DNA from: an uncultured Alphaproteobacteria bacterium
GTDB taxonomy: Bacteria > Pseudomonadota > Alphaproteobacteria > Rhodobacterales > Rhodobacteraceae
Assembly: GCA_902530595.1 (NCBI GenBank)
Contig: CACAAX010000002.1
Coordinates: 38,190-102,189, forward strand
Direction: 5' to 3'
Length of the DNA: 64,000 nucleotides
The position numbers and the translations under genes were made by a program. Below, piece after piece: positions 38,442 to 47,218 of this stretch; the first letter of the stretch is position 1, and each line of letters begins with the position of its first letter. The notes beneath the pieces were generated by a model. It saw nothing but the letters and a program-made list of their open reading frames with translations. It was not told where the DNA came from and searched no databases.

Positions 38442-38885
38442 ATGAGCTGGAGAATTTATTTATCAGGAGAGATTCATACAAATTGGCGAGATGAGCTAAG
38501 ATTAGCAGCAAATGAAGCTAACCTTAAGGTAGAGTTTTTGGCACCTGAAACTGATCATGATCTCTCTGATAACACCGGAGCTGATATACTTGGAAGTGAG
38601 GATAAAAAGTTCTGGCATGACCATAAAGGTGCGAAAATAAACTCTATAAGAATAAGAAGAAATATTGAACGTGCTGATCTTGTAGTAGTAAAATTCGGAG
38701 AAAAGTACAAACAGTGGAATGCAGCTTTTGACGCTGGATATTCTGCTGCAAAAGGAAAATCGCTAATTATTATGCATGATGATGATCATCAACATGCACT
38801 TAAGGAGATAGATGCTGCAGCATTGGCCGTGGTTCAAAACAATCAACAGTTAATAGAAGTTTTGAAATATGTCACGAAGGAATAA
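38442..38885 (+). CDS. YtoQ-family protein
   Basis: A 147-residue protein starting MSWRIYLSGEIHTNWRDEL, almost the exact start of the YtoQ family; hence I choose ATG 38442 over the TTG at 38415. Other family parts are FLAPETDHDLSDNTGADILG, SIRIRRNIERADLVVVKFGEKYKQWNAAFDAG. The fold looks like nucleoside deoxyribosyltransferase-like proteins, but no activity is known for this family. It overlaps the next gene by 17 bases. Confidence 0.85.
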   Translation: MSWRIYLSGEIHTNWRDELRLAANEANLKVEFLAPETDHDLSDNTGADILGSEDKKFWHDHKGAKINSIRIRRNIERADLVVVKFGEKYKQWNAAFDAGYSAAKGKSLIIMHDDDHQHALKEIDAAALAVVQNNQQLIEVLKYVTKE

Positions 38886-39441
38886 ATGTCTCCTATTTAT
38901 ATGCAAATTTTTGATTATGGCTATGTTTAAGGTAAGTTTCGGTATGGCGTCAGAAAAACCATTCGAGACCTTTGATCCCAATAAAAGTAGAAATTGGTCG
39001 TTTTTTACTGATGGTGTAATGGGTGGCGTATCGAGTGGAAAGGCATTTTTTGGAAAAAGCGGTACAGATAATTTTGTACGGCTTGAAGGAAAAGTTTCAA
39101 CTGCTAATAACGGCGGATTTATACAAATTAGGCATAGTTTAACAAAATACCTTGATAGTGATATTAAGGGCATTTCTCTTAAGGTAAGAGGAAATGGAGA
39201 GAAGTATTATATATTTATCAGAACAACCTCAACCTTACTTCCTTGGCAATTTTATAACGCGTCGTTTAAGACTTCGAAAAACTGGAAAGTTGTAAAAATC
39301 AACCTTCAGGCATTTCAACCTTCAAGCAATTTTCTAAGGAAAACCATAAAAAGTTCATCTATTAAAAGTATAGGAATAGTAGCCTATGGTCGTGACCATG
39401 AGGCAAAAATTGACATATCTGAAATTTTCTTCTTTAAATAA
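38869..39441 (+). CDS. CIA30-family (NDUFAF1-like) protein with signal peptide
   Basis: A 190-residue protein with the CIA30 core: SFFTDGVMGGVSSGKAFF, LEGKVSTANNGGFIQIRH, SLKVRGNGEKYYIFIRT, PWQFYNASFKT and IGIVAYGRDHEAKIDISEI. In eukaryotes NDUFAF1 assists complex I assembly; bacterial homologues are poorly known. The N-terminus (RRNKCLLFICKFLIMAMFKVSFGMA) looks like a signal peptide, so it is probably periplasmic. The start lies within the end of the YtoQ gene. Confidence 0.8.
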   Translation: MSRRNKCLLFICKFLIMAMFKVSFGMASEKPFETFDPNKSRNWSFFTDGVMGGVSSGKAFFGKSGTDNFVRLEGKVSTANNGGFIQIRHSLTKYLDSDIKGISLKVRGNGEKYYIFIRTTSTLLPWQFYNASFKTSKNWKVVKINLQAFQPSSNFLRKTIKSSSIKSIGIVAYGRDHEAKIDISEIFFFK

Positions 39442-39494
39442 GTGTTAAAATTTTTTTTAATTTGTCGTTAATAATTTCTTAAGGAGATATTATT

Positions 39495-39884
39495 ATGAGA
39501 ATAGCTGCAGTTTTTGTCTTTTTATTCATTTTGGGTTGTGCTTATAACCCTGAGTTGGCTAATGTAACTAACGCGAATGGAACTAGTGCTTCAGGGAAGA
39601 TGTCCCAAGGAACTATACCAGCTCGAGGACTGGGTCATGTCTCTGTGCACCCAGATTTAAATTTAAGGATGAATAGTTCATGTACGAAAGTCATGAAACT
39701 CAGCTTTGGACAAACGCAAGATTATCGTAGTGTTATGTTGGAATTAAAGAATAGAGCCTTAATTATGGGTGGTAACTCTGTTTCTTTGGTCGAGTGGTTT
39801 GAAAACAACAATACTACAGGGTATGTTGGTAACATATACTTATGTAAGAAGAAAACCTATCACATCCACCCTCATCCTGCATGA
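39495..39884 (+). CDS. Small lipoprotein, DUF4156/RcsF-like
   Basis: A 129-residue protein with a signal peptide ending in the lipobox-like FILGC, so Cys15 is probably acylated. The C-terminal part (YRSVMLELKNRALIMGGNSVSLVEW ... GNIYLCKK) follows the pattern of DUF4156 lipoproteins, which share the RcsF fold. A strong site AAGGAGA precedes the ATG. Probably an outer- or inner-membrane lipoprotein; function unknown. Confidence 0.65.
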   Translation: MRIAAVFVFLFILGCAYNPELANVTNANGTSASGKMSQGTIPARGLGHVSVHPDLNLRMNSSCTKVMKLSFGQTQDYRSVMLELKNRALIMGGNSVSLVEWFENNNTTGYVGNIYLCKKKTYHIHPHPA

Positions 39885-39889
39885 TAAGG

Positions 39890-41689
39890 TCAATCGGACA
39901 TTTTTAGTGCATCTATGAAAGCCTGCTGAGGAATCTCCACTCGTCCAAATTGTCGCATTTTCTTTTTACCAGCTTTTTGTTTCTCAAGTAGCTTTCTTTT
40001 TCTTGTAATATCGCCCCCATAGCATTTAGCAGTAACGTCTTTTCTAAGAGCAGATATTGTTTCTCGCGCTATTACTCTGCCTCCAATGGCTGCTTGGATA
40101 GGGACTTTAAATAAGTGCTGTGGAATAAGCCCCTTAAGCTTCTCACACAAACTGCGTCCACGACTCTCTGCTTTGGATCTATGCACCATCATGGAAAGAG
40201 CATCTACGGGTTCGTCATTAACAAGAATTTGCATCTTTACCAAATTATCCTCTTGATAGCCCTCAATTTGGTAGTCAAAGCTTGCGTATCCTTTTGTAAC
40301 CGACTTTAGTTTGTCATAAAAATCAAAGACTACCTCATTAAGAGGTAAGTCATATATTGTCATGGCGCGACTACCAACATAGGTTAACTCTTTCTGGACG
40401 CCTCGTCTTTCCTGACAAAGTTTCAGTACATCTCCCAGATAATCGTCTGGTACCAGGATTGTTGCCTTAATCCGGGGCTCCTTAATGCAAGTAATCTTGG
40501 CGGCATCTGGAAGGTCAGCGGGGTTGTGAATATTTAGTAATTGATTATCAGTAGTTTCAACATGGTAAACCACGCTTGGAGCTGTTGTGATTAAATCAAT
40601 ATTGAATTCACGCTCTATTCGCTCTCTTATGACTTCGAGATGTAGCAAGCCGAGAAAACCACATCGAAAACCAAATCCTAAAGCTAACGAAGTTTCGGTT
40701 TCAAATGTAAATGACGAATCGTTTAATGCCAATTTTTCAATAGACTCTCTTAAGTTTTCAAATTCGGAACTGTCAACAGGGAAAAAGCCACAAAATACAA
40801 CAGGTTTTGCTCGTTCATAACCAGCAAGAGGTTCACCACAAGTTCTTCCCTCAAGCGTTATAGTGTCGCCCACACGGGTATCTCTAACTTGTTTAATAGA
40901 GGCGGTAAATACACCTATCTCCCCCGCCGATAAAATATCTACATTTTGAATTTTTGGCTTCAAGACACCTACTGAATCTACAGTATACTTGGCACCGCTC
41001 TGCATCATAATTATTTTGTCACCTTTTTTTAGCATTCCATCAACTATTCGTATCATAACTACTACACCGAGGTAGCTGTCATACCAACTGTCTATTAGCA
41101 TAGCTTTAAGAGGACTATTGTGGGCTCCTTGTGGATGAGGTAAAGAAGTTACAATCGCTTCTAATACTTCATGAATTCCTTGGCCAGTTTTTGCGGATAT
41201 TTGCAGAGCTGACGAAGCGTCTAAACCAATAACTTCTTCTATTTGTTGCGCAACTCTTTCACAATCGGACGCGGGTAAATCAACTTTATTAAGTATAGGA
41301 AAAATCTCGTGATCGGCCTCTAGGGCAGTATATACATTAGCTAGTGTTTGGGCTTCTACGCCTTGACTAGCATCAACTACCAGCAAAGAACCTTCGACTG
41401 CTCTCATTGAGCGGGAAACCTCATAAGAAAAGTCAACATGCCCAGGGGTATCAATTAAGTTAAGTATGTATTCTTCGCCATTTTTAGCCTTGTAAGATAA
41501 GCGGACTGAGTTGGCTTTTATGGTAATTCCTCGTTCTCTCTCTAAATCCATCGAGTCAAGAAGCTGTTCTTTCATATCCCTGGAAGACACTGTGTTGGTA
41601 AATTGTATCAATCTGTCAGCTAACGTGGACTTTCCATGATCTATATGAGCAATAATTGAAAAATTTCTAATTTTTTCAATTGGCTGCAT
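39890..41689 (-). CDS. lepA: Elongation factor 4 (LepA)
   Basis: LepA is a ribosome-bound GTPase that acts in initiation and back-translocation. The 599-residue product has [13 protein letters not shown] near residue 15, [27 protein letters not shown]-like domains and the LepA-specific C-terminal domain ending [22 protein letters not shown]. It converges with the lipoprotein gene with 5 bases between. Confidence 0.97.
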   Translation of the reverse strand: MQPIEKIRNFSIIAHIDHGKSTLADRLIQFTNTVSSRDMKEQLLDSMDLERERGITIKANSVRLSYKAKNGEEYILNLIDTPGHVDFSYEVSRSMRAVEGSLLVVDASQGVEAQTLANVYTALEADHEIFPILNKVDLPASDCERVAQQIEEVIGLDASSALQISAKTGQGIHEVLEAIVTSLPHPQGAHNSPLKAMLIDSWYDSYLGVVVMIRIVDGMLKKGDKIIMMQSGAKYTVDSVGVLKPKIQNVDILSAGEIGVFTASIKQVRDTRVGDTITLEGRTCGEPLAGYERAKPVVFCGFFPVDSSEFENLRESIEKLALNDSSFTFETETSLALGFGFRCGFLGLLHLEVIRERIEREFNIDLITTAPSVVYHVETTDNQLLNIHNPADLPDAAKITCIKEPRIKATILVPDDYLGDVLKLCQERRGVQKELTYVGSRAMTIYDLPLNEVVFDFYDKLKSVTKGYASFDYQIEGYQEDNLVKMQILVNDEPVDALSMMVHRSKAESRGRSLCEKLKGLIPQHLFKVPIQAAIGGRVIARETISALRKDVTAKCYGGDITRKRKLLEKQKAGKKKMRQFGRVEIPQQAFIDALKMSD

Positions 41690-41743
41690 ACGTCACTCTT
41701 ATTATTTTCTTATACTGTCCGATTTTTTGCGTAATTCTTTTAA

Positions 41744-42040
41744 CTAGTTAGAAGCTTTTTCTACTTCTATCTTCTCAATGTTTTTCTTAATCTTCATAGC
41801 GTTCGAAGATAGATTATCTATTGCTGCTTTTTTGAGAAAAGGATCAAGACCTCCGACTTTGTTAATCGTGCGAAGAGCAGAAGCAGAAACCTTAAGCTGA
41901 AAATCTCTTCCAAGCACTTCAGAAGTCAGTGTGACGTTATTTAAATTTGGGAAAAACTTTCGTTTTGTCCTATTCTTAGCATGACTAACGTTATTACCAC
42001 TCATTGCTCTTTTACCTGTTAATTCACACTTTCTAGACAT
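41744..42040 (-). CDS. rpmB: 50S ribosomal protein L28
   Basis: L28 is a late large-subunit protein. The 98-residue product begins MSRKCELTGKRAMSGNNVSHAKNRTKR and contains FFPNLNNVTLTSEVLGRDFQLKVSASALRTI, the long alphaproteobacterial version of L28. It lies upstream of lepA on the same strand and is divergent from glmS. Confidence 0.95.
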   Translation of the reverse strand: MSRKCELTGKRAMSGNNVSHAKNRTKRKFFPNLNNVTLTSEVLGRDFQLKVSASALRTINKVGGLDPFLKKAAIDNLSSNAMKIKKNIEKIEVEKASN

Positions 42041-42160
42041 TGGTCCCTCACGATTTTCGTGCTTTTTTACTGCGAGTATTTTTCTCTGTCAAGACATTTA
42101 GCTAGACTTATGCCTTATCGTTGATTTATAACAATATAGCTTATTGGGTGGAGACTCAAC

Positions 42161-43984
42161 TTGTGCGGTATAATTGGCATAGTTTCAAAAGACCAGGTTG
42201 TTGACCGGTTAATAGATGGCTTAGAGCATCTTGAGTACCGAGGGTATGATAGTGCGGGAGTAGCCACTGTTAATAGTTCGGAGATTGTTTGCAAAAAAAG
42301 CGTTGGCAAACTCGTCTCTTTAAAGAACAAATTAAAACAAGACCCAATAGACGGTTATGTCGGAATTGGCCATACGAGATGGGCTACCCATGGCGAACCA
42401 ATAGAAATTAATGCACACCCACATGTCACAAAAAATGTGGCAGTGGTGCATAATGGGATTATCGAAAATTTTGCAGAGTTTAAAGCTGGATTGCTTGAGA
42501 AAGGACTAAAATTTAACTCGCAGACAGACACCGAGGTTATTGCTAAGCTTGTTGAAGAAAAAATTTCTAAGGAGAAGTGTAGACCTTTAGAAGCAGTAAG
42601 GCTCACTATAGAAAAGTTACGTGGATCTTTTTCTTTATGTTTTATTTTCAGAGAACATGAAAATTTCATGGTAGCAACCAGAAGAGGATCTCCACTAGCT
42701 CTTGGCTTAAGCGATGGAGAGAATTTTGTTAGTTCAGATGCGTTGTCTTTATCAATTTTTTCAAAGAAAGTATGTTATTTAGAAGAAGGTGACTTCGCTA
42801 CACTTACTTCTGATGAAGTAAAAATATATGATAGCTTTGGCAAGGGTGTTTCTAGAGATATCGTTAAATTATATACTGATCCCGTCAATCTCAGTAAAGG
42901 TCAGTACAAGCACTTTATGGAAAAAGAGATTTTTGAGCAACCGGAGGTGATCTCACAAGTACTGGGTACTTATTTAAACGCATTTAAGGAGACGCTATCG
43001 TTACCCGCTTTGCCCCAATTTACTGAAATTAAGAGAATTATATTGATAGGTTGTGGCACGGCTTTTTATTCCTGTTTAGTCGCAAAATATTGGTTCGAAA
43101 GTTTGAGTAGTATACCAACGCAAGCGGAGCTTGCATCAGAGTTTAGATACAGGTCACCAGTTGTCAGTAAAGATGATTTGCTTATTTTTGTCAGCCAATC
43201 GGGTGAAACAGCTGATACAATTGGGGCTTTAAGATTCGCAAAAAAATTTACAAAAAATATTCTTGCTATTGTTAATGTTGAGCAAAGCTCAATAGCACGG
43301 GAGTCAAATTGGGTATTTCCCACTAAAGCTGGGCCAGAGATTGGGGTGGCATCCACTAAGGCCTTTATATGCCAACTGCTAGTTTTAAAAATTTTAAATA
43401 TCGAGTTTGCAAGTGAATTATCGAAAATCACGGCAAAACAGAGGTCTTATCTTCTAAAAGGATTATTAGAGTTACCTAGGCTTTATTCAGAGATTTTATC
43501 TCAAAACGAAAACATCAAAAAGTTGTGCAAAAAATTTATAAATTCTAATAGTATACTTTACCTGGGAAGAGATATTTTATATCCCATAGCCCTTGAGGGT
43601 GCTTTAAAGTTAAAAGAAATAAGCTATTTACATGCAGAGGGATACGCCTCCGGCGAGTTGAAGCATGGGCCCATAGCACTAATAGACAAGAGCATGCCTT
43701 TGGTTGCTTTGAATCCGTGGTCGAAAGTATTTGAAAAAACATTATCGAATTTAGAAGAAGTTAAGGCTAGAAGGGGTAAAATAATATTATTTACAGACAA
43801 AAAAGGTAAAGAGTTATCCAAGGATTTAACAAAGTCAATTTTTCAACTGCCTAGTTGTTCCAACTTGCTGACCCCGATCTTATATTCTCTACCGTTACAA
43901 CTGATAGCTTATTATACGGCTCTAGACAAAGGAACTGATGTCGATCAACCCAGAAATTTGGCAAAATCCGTCACAGTGGAATAG
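42161..43984 (+). CDS. glmS: Glutamine-fructose-6-phosphate aminotransferase, TTG start
   Basis: GlmS makes glucosamine-6-phosphate for cell-wall synthesis. The 607-residue product has the Cys nucleophile right after the initiator (MCGIIGIV), the glutaminase features HTRWATHG and VHNGIIENF, two SIS sugar-phosphate domains (LIGCGTAFYSCLVAKYWFE; ILYLGRDILYPIALEGALKLKEISYLHAEGYASGELKHGPIA truncated to its motif), and the C-terminal DKGTDVDQPRNLAKSVTVE. The start must be the TTG at 42161 because Cys has to be residue 2; GGGTGGAG lies 7 bases upstream. Confidence 0.97.
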   Translation: MCGIIGIVSKDQVVDRLIDGLEHLEYRGYDSAGVATVNSSEIVCKKSVGKLVSLKNKLKQDPIDGYVGIGHTRWATHGEPIEINAHPHVTKNVAVVHNGIIENFAEFKAGLLEKGLKFNSQTDTEVIAKLVEEKISKEKCRPLEAVRLTIEKLRGSFSLCFIFREHENFMVATRRGSPLALGLSDGENFVSSDALSLSIFSKKVCYLEEGDFATLTSDEVKIYDSFGKGVSRDIVKLYTDPVNLSKGQYKHFMEKEIFEQPEVISQVLGTYLNAFKETLSLPALPQFTEIKRIILIGCGTAFYSCLVAKYWFESLSSIPTQAELASEFRYRSPVVSKDDLLIFVSQSGETADTIGALRFAKKFTKNILAIVNVEQSSIARESNWVFPTKAGPEIGVASTKAFICQLLVLKILNIEFASELSKITAKQRSYLLKGLLELPRLYSEILSQNENIKKLCKKFINSNSILYLGRDILYPIALEGALKLKEISYLHAEGYASGELKHGPIALIDKSMPLVALNPWSKVFEKTLSNLEEVKARRGKIILFTDKKGKELSKDLTKSIFQLPSCSNLLTPILYSLPLQLIAYYTALDKGTDVDQPRNLAKSVTVE

Positions 43985-44144
43985 TTTTGCTGTGGGGTAT
44001 TTAAAACTTACTGAGCGAAAAGGGTAAGTGTTTCTGTAGTTAGGCGTTTTCGATAATGGCAAATAAGTTTTTTCAACTTGTAATTCGTTGATTAAGTTTA
44101 CAAGTAGAACTAATATTTGTGTTTATTCATTAAGGGAGAATTTT

Positions 44145-44435
44145 ATGACAGTTATGGTGATGCTAGACTTTGATATTAAAGAAGGCAAATTGGATGAGTT
44201 TCTTGGGATATTAGAACAGACCTTACCCGAGACTAGGGCGTATAGTGGGTGTTTGTTTTTGAAAACCTGTGTTTATGAAAATCAGAATAAAATATGTTTG
44301 GTAGAAGAATGGGAAACAAAGAAACATCAGGAAGAATATTTCGCGTGGCGAGTAAGTACAGGTTTAACAGAAGCAATAGAACCCTACGTGAGTGATGTTG
44401 CTACTACTTATATGGATGTTAAACAAAGTTATTGA
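44145..44435 (+). CDS. Antibiotic-biosynthesis-monooxygenase (ABM)-domain protein
   Basis: A 96-residue single ABM-type dimeric alpha-beta barrel: MTVMVMLDFDIKEGKLDEFLGILEQTLPETRAYSGC, then ICLVEEWETKKHQEEYFAWRVSTGL. The ATG at 44145 follows AAGGGAGAATTTT and is preferred over the track start at 44088. Such proteins are small monooxygenases or quorum-signal-processing enzymes; the substrate is unknown. Confidence 0.8.
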   Translation: MTVMVMLDFDIKEGKLDEFLGILEQTLPETRAYSGCLFLKTCVYENQNKICLVEEWETKKHQEEYFAWRVSTGLTEAIEPYVSDVATTYMDVKQSY

Positions 44436-44468
44436 TGCGAAATTAAGGGTTTGTGCACAGAAAAATAG

Positions 44469-44530
44469 TTAATCCAATAAGATACTTACTAAAGTCTTGT
44501 TCACTACAACCAAACTAAAATCAGAACTAC
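44469..44530 (-). pseudogene. Remnant copy 3 of an unknown gene (C-terminal end)
   Basis: The - strand reads TGSSDFSLVVVNKTLVSILLD then stop. This matches SDFSLEVVDKTLVNM in the two longer remnants at 46.0 and 47.0 kb on the same strand. Only the last roughly 20 codons are recognisable and there is no start. The parent gene is not recognised. Confidence 0.5.
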
Positions 44531-44560
44531 CAGTAAGAAAATAAATGTTAAGGAGCAAAA

Positions 44561-44923
44561 ATGTCTAAAGTATTAATCCATATCCATAGCGATGTTCAAT
44601 TTAAAAATAAAGTAACACTGGGTTTAATGGTTGCCCTTTCTGCAGAAAAAAAGGGTCATGATGTTACCCTTTTTCTAGCAGCAGATGGGGTGCATGTACT
44701 AAATTGCAAAAGTGCTGGTGAAATAGTTGGTCAAGGCACAGGCGACTTACATGAACATCTTGAAAATTTAAAGAATACAAATGTTACTATATTTGTTTCA
44801 GGAATGTCTGCTAAGGCAAGGGGTTATGACGAGTCGCTTCTTGATGGATATAAAGCAGAGTTTGCAATGCCTGATAGACTAGTTGAAGAGTCAATAAAAT
44901 CGGATAGCGTCCTCTGCTATTGA
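44561..44923 (+). CDS. DsrE/DsrF-like family protein
   Basis: A 120-residue DsrE-like protein: KVLIHIHSDVQFKNKVTLGLMVALSAEKKGHDVTLFLAADGVHVL and the NVTIFVSGMSAKARGYDESLLDGY segment with a typical C-terminal LVEES. Family members handle sulfur relay or act as small peroxiredoxin-like factors. The conserved active-site Cys of sulfur-carrying DsrE is not seen at the usual place (IFVSGMSA has Ser), so a sulfur-transfer role is doubtful. RBS AAGGAG precedes the ATG. Confidence 0.75.
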   Translation: MSKVLIHIHSDVQFKNKVTLGLMVALSAEKKGHDVTLFLAADGVHVLNCKSAGEIVGQGTGDLHEHLENLKNTNVTIFVSGMSAKARGYDESLLDGYKAEFAMPDRLVEESIKSDSVLCY

Positions 44924-44975
44924 GAATATAAAAGAACATTACAAAGCGAGTGCCGGTAAGTAATGGAGAAATGAA

Positions 44976-45272
44976 ATGAGCATTTTTAGAAACGTAGTTT
45001 TGAATCTGAAAACTGAAGAGGAATGTGAAAGAGCAATTAATCTATATAAGGAACAATTGTCATCTCTTACCAACGATGGAATTTTGGATGCTTACATTTG
45101 TAGATTATCAAAAGAGTCAATTCTTTTTTTTGCAACTATTGATTCAGAAGATAATGCAAAAAAATTATTTGAAGGTTTGATTAAATGGAGAGAGCAGCAG
45201 AAATTTGACCTTATAGATTCTCTAGTCTTCGACGGCCCAATTGAATGGCATAAAAATTTTTTGAATTCTTAA
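44976..45272 (+). CDS. Hypothetical protein, ABM-like fold suspected
   Basis: A 98-residue protein, not recognised. The pattern FRNVVLNLKTEEECERAINLYKEQLSS then YICRLSKESILFFATIDSEDNAKKLFEGLIKWREQQKF resembles ferredoxin-like alpha-beta barrels of the ABM/EthD kind. AATGGAGAA precedes the ATG. It sits between the DsrE-like and NTF2-like genes with short gaps, probably in one transcript. Confidence 0.6.
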   Translation: MSIFRNVVLNLKTEEECERAINLYKEQLSSLTNDGILDAYICRLSKESILFFATIDSEDNAKKLFEGLIKWREQQKFDLIDSLVFDGPIEWHKNFLNS

Positions 45273-45283
45273 TTGTGAACTCA

Positions 45284-45631
45284 ATGACAAAATTGCTTGC
45301 AACAAAATATGGAACATTGTCTCAATTTGATATGACATTAAAACTCTTTGAAACTAGAGATATGCAATTAATTAAAGACCATTGGCACGATGACTATATG
45401 CATCTCAGTGATACTCAGTTAGATACCAGAGACAACTTTGAAGAATTTTTGAAAGGTTTGTGGGATAAAGGGTGGTCGCCTCTTGACCCAAAATCCAAAC
45501 CAGAAGTTATTCATGAAGATGAAGATGTTTTAGTTGTCAGACATTGGTGGACCGACCCAGATGGGACTAAATGGAGAATGACTAATTGCAGTTTTTGGAG
45601 AGAAATGGTAAATGAAGTGAAAATAGATTAA
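45284..45631 (+). CDS. NTF2-like protein
   Basis: About 115 residues (ATG 45284; a GTG at 45275 adds three). It has the NTF2-like layout: KYGTLSQFDMTLKLFETRDMQLIKDHWHDDYMHL followed by the VIHEDEDVLVVRHWWTDPDGTKWRMTNCSFWREMVNEVKID sheet. Its last codons and the DNA after it are partly duplicated 2.3 kb downstream, where they are joined to another gene fragment. Ligand unknown. Confidence 0.65.
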   Translation: MTKLLATKYGTLSQFDMTLKLFETRDMQLIKDHWHDDYMHLSDTQLDTRDNFEEFLKGLWDKGWSPLDPKSKPEVIHEDEDVLVVRHWWTDPDGTKWRMTNCSFWREMVNEVKID

Positions 45632-45642
45632 CGTTTCAATTA

Positions 45643-45762
45643 ATGACTAAAACCGTCACTCTTCTCTTTTTATTTGCATGGGCATCGATGATTGTTGGAT
45701 ACCTTTTAGGTATGTTGGAAACCCCACCAACTATGTTTCTCATTAATTTACTATTTGGATAA
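45643..45762 (+). CDS. 39-residue membrane peptide
   Basis: Too short for the ORF track. The ATG at 45643, 11 bases after the NTF2-like stop, opens MTKTVTLLFLFAWASMIVGY and continues LLGMLETPPTMFLINLLFG; almost all of it is one membrane helix. A second, frameshifted copy exists at 47973. No family recognised; the duplication with conserved first 16 codons argues it was once translated. Confidence 0.45.
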   Translation: MTKTVTLLFLFAWASMIVGYLLGMLETPPTMFLINLLFG

Positions 45763-45769
45763 AAAAAAA

Positions 45770-45800
45770 GAGAACCCAATCTATTTTAATCTGGGTTCTC
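45770..45800 (-). terminator. Rho-independent terminator acting on - strand transcripts
   Basis: GAGAACCCA (45770-45778) pairs perfectly with TGGGTTCTC (45792-45800) around a 13-base loop. A run of nine A lies before it on the + strand, which is a U run after the hairpin for - strand RNA. It would end transcripts coming from the - strand remnant at 46.0 kb. The rest of the 440-base gap to 46203 holds only that remnant. Confidence 0.7.
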
Positions 45801-46018
45801 CATTTATGAGGAAAATGTGAAAAAAAGATTGAAGCAATACCTGTTCCAAAAGTTTTTTTGACACCTAAAAAATTTGGTTCTGAAATATCATTCTTGTGAT
45901 TTACGTCGTAAGTAATATATAACAAGGAGGGGACTTATAAGGAACGAGATCAAATCATTTCCTTATTTGTCCGACCCTAAAAACACCTGCTCCCTAATCT
46001 CTAAGTAGACTTTCTAAT

Positions 46019-46135
46019 CTATAATCCCTTAAACATATTAACCAAAGTTTTATCAACTACCTCCAAACTAAAATCAGACTACATCTCTAGATATTCTTTT
46101 TCTAACTTCTCATCTTTAAGATTTTTCTTTTTCTC
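46019..46135 (-). pseudogene. Remnant copy 1 of an unknown gene
   Basis: The - strand frame reads EKKKNLKDEKLEKEYLEM-stop-SDFSLEVVDKTLVNMFKGL-stop. Compared with copy 2 (46969-47088) it has TAG where copy 2 has TGG (Trp), so it is broken. The upstream edge is a TGA and no start is present. The intact terminator downstream suggests this is the decayed 3-prime end of a real gene. Confidence 0.6.
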
Positions 46136-46202
46136 TCAGTTCAGCGATTGTCTCACAAAGATATAATTGTTAGTGTTAATGAAGTTGGGATAGGAAGACT
46201 TT

Positions 46203-46613
46203 TTGAAAAACATAAAAAAAAGAGATTTTATTGCGACACACACGTTTCATTCGCCTAGTGCTAGAAAAGCATTCTTTGATACTGTGAAAGATAGGAAAAA
46301 AAACTCAGACTGGTGGGGCAATGAAACTGCAGATGTTAAAGAGAAGTTTCTGCTTGCATTAAAACACAGAAAGGTCCTTGATAGTGTAGATATCGAAAAG
46401 GATCAGTCGACGGATTATGCATTGATGTTACAAATTTTCTTGGGTAAGGGAGACTTCTTTTTTTGTCATTGGAAAGCAATAGATGAGCAAGCAATTATAG
46501 ACAGACTAAGTGTAGCGGGTTTGGAGCAATTCATAGTAACTATGGCAACCCCAGTAGATTTTCCAAAAATGAATTTAGATTTTCTCCAACCAATGATAAA
46601 TAAACTCAAATAA
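46203..46613 (+). CDS. Hypothetical protein
   Basis: A 136-residue protein not recognised. It begins at a TTG behind ATAGGAAG: MKNIKKRDFIATHTFHSPSARKAFFDTV. It has no membrane segment or signal peptide and is a mixed helix-strand sequence ending LQPMINKLK. The FIATHTFHSPSARKAFF and FFFCHWKAIDEQAIIDRL segments look like two halves of a small alpha-beta fold. Function unknown. Confidence 0.5.
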   Translation: MKNIKKRDFIATHTFHSPSARKAFFDTVKDRKKNSDWWGNETADVKEKFLLALKHRKVLDSVDIEKDQSTDYALMLQIFLGKGDFFFCHWKAIDEQAIIDRLSVAGLEQFIVTMATPVDFPKMNLDFLQPMINKLK

Positions 46614-46659
46614 TATCATCTAAATAATTCCCAAGGATAAAAAGAATTTTTGTAAACAA

Positions 46660-46944
46660 ATGAAATGGGTTGTAATAACAAAATATCGTCATAAACAGCA
46701 AGTTCCTGAAGGGGAGAATTGGTTCAACTTTATATCAGAAATAATTCGACCGGGTGCATATGATGTGGATCAACTATTTTGGTTTAAGGTAGATAATTTT
46801 CATCATCGCTCAATAACAGTGTATCCCGATAGAGAAACCTTCGAAAAAATGAAGGAAGATCTATTAATTTATCGAGAGGAAATGAAAAGTGCTGGCATTG
46901 AATTGGTTGAAATGGAGGAGGGACCATTTTTAGGGGGAGTTTAA
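46660..46944 (+). CDS. Hypothetical small soluble protein
   Basis: A 94-residue protein not recognised: MKWVVITKYRHKQQVPEGENWFNFI, then FHHRSITVYPDRETFEKMKEDLLIYREEMKSAGIELVEMEEG. The layout (strand, helix, strand, helix) suggests a ferredoxin-like dimeric barrel as in ABM or EthD proteins. No clear ribosome site is seen before the ATG. It is 46 bases after the preceding hypothetical gene. Confidence 0.5.
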   Translation: MKWVVITKYRHKQQVPEGENWFNFISEIIRPGAYDVDQLFWFKVDNFHHRSITVYPDRETFEKMKEDLLIYREEMKSAGIELVEMEEGPFLGGV

Positions 46945-46968
46945 GATTTAGGTATCAAAGATTTTTCT

Positions 46969-47088
46969 TTAGGTAAGATTTTCACACATATTAACCAGTG
47001 TCTTATCCACTACCTCCAAACTAAAATCAGACCAAACCTCTGGATACTCTCTTTCTAACTTTTCATCTTTCAGTCTTTTCTTCTTCAC
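46969..47088 (-). pseudogene. Remnant copy 2 of an unknown gene, open reading frame of 39 codons
   Basis: The - strand frame from a GTG at 47088 reads MKKKRLKDEKLEREYPEVWS DFSLEVVDKTLVNM and CENLT-stop (split here for length). It is free of stops and about 75 percent identical at DNA level to copy 1. A TAA precedes it, so it is either a tiny gene or, more likely, the 3-prime end of a lost gene. No ribosome site is visible. This covers the otherwise empty 46945-47218 gap. Confidence 0.5.
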
Positions 47089-47218
47089 GATTGAATGAAC
47101 TTAATAGTTAATCCTAAAAAGTTTAAGAAAAAAATGGTGGGTTTCTTTTATACTAGAAGAGTGGATTTTTTTAGAGAGACAAACAAGTTTTGAATAGTTT
47201 TGGACACGGGTCTTTCAA

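Noticed and set aside
45743-45925. 60-codon - strand ORF
   Set aside because: Its 3-prime end passes through a clear terminator hairpin and it has no ribosome site or family.
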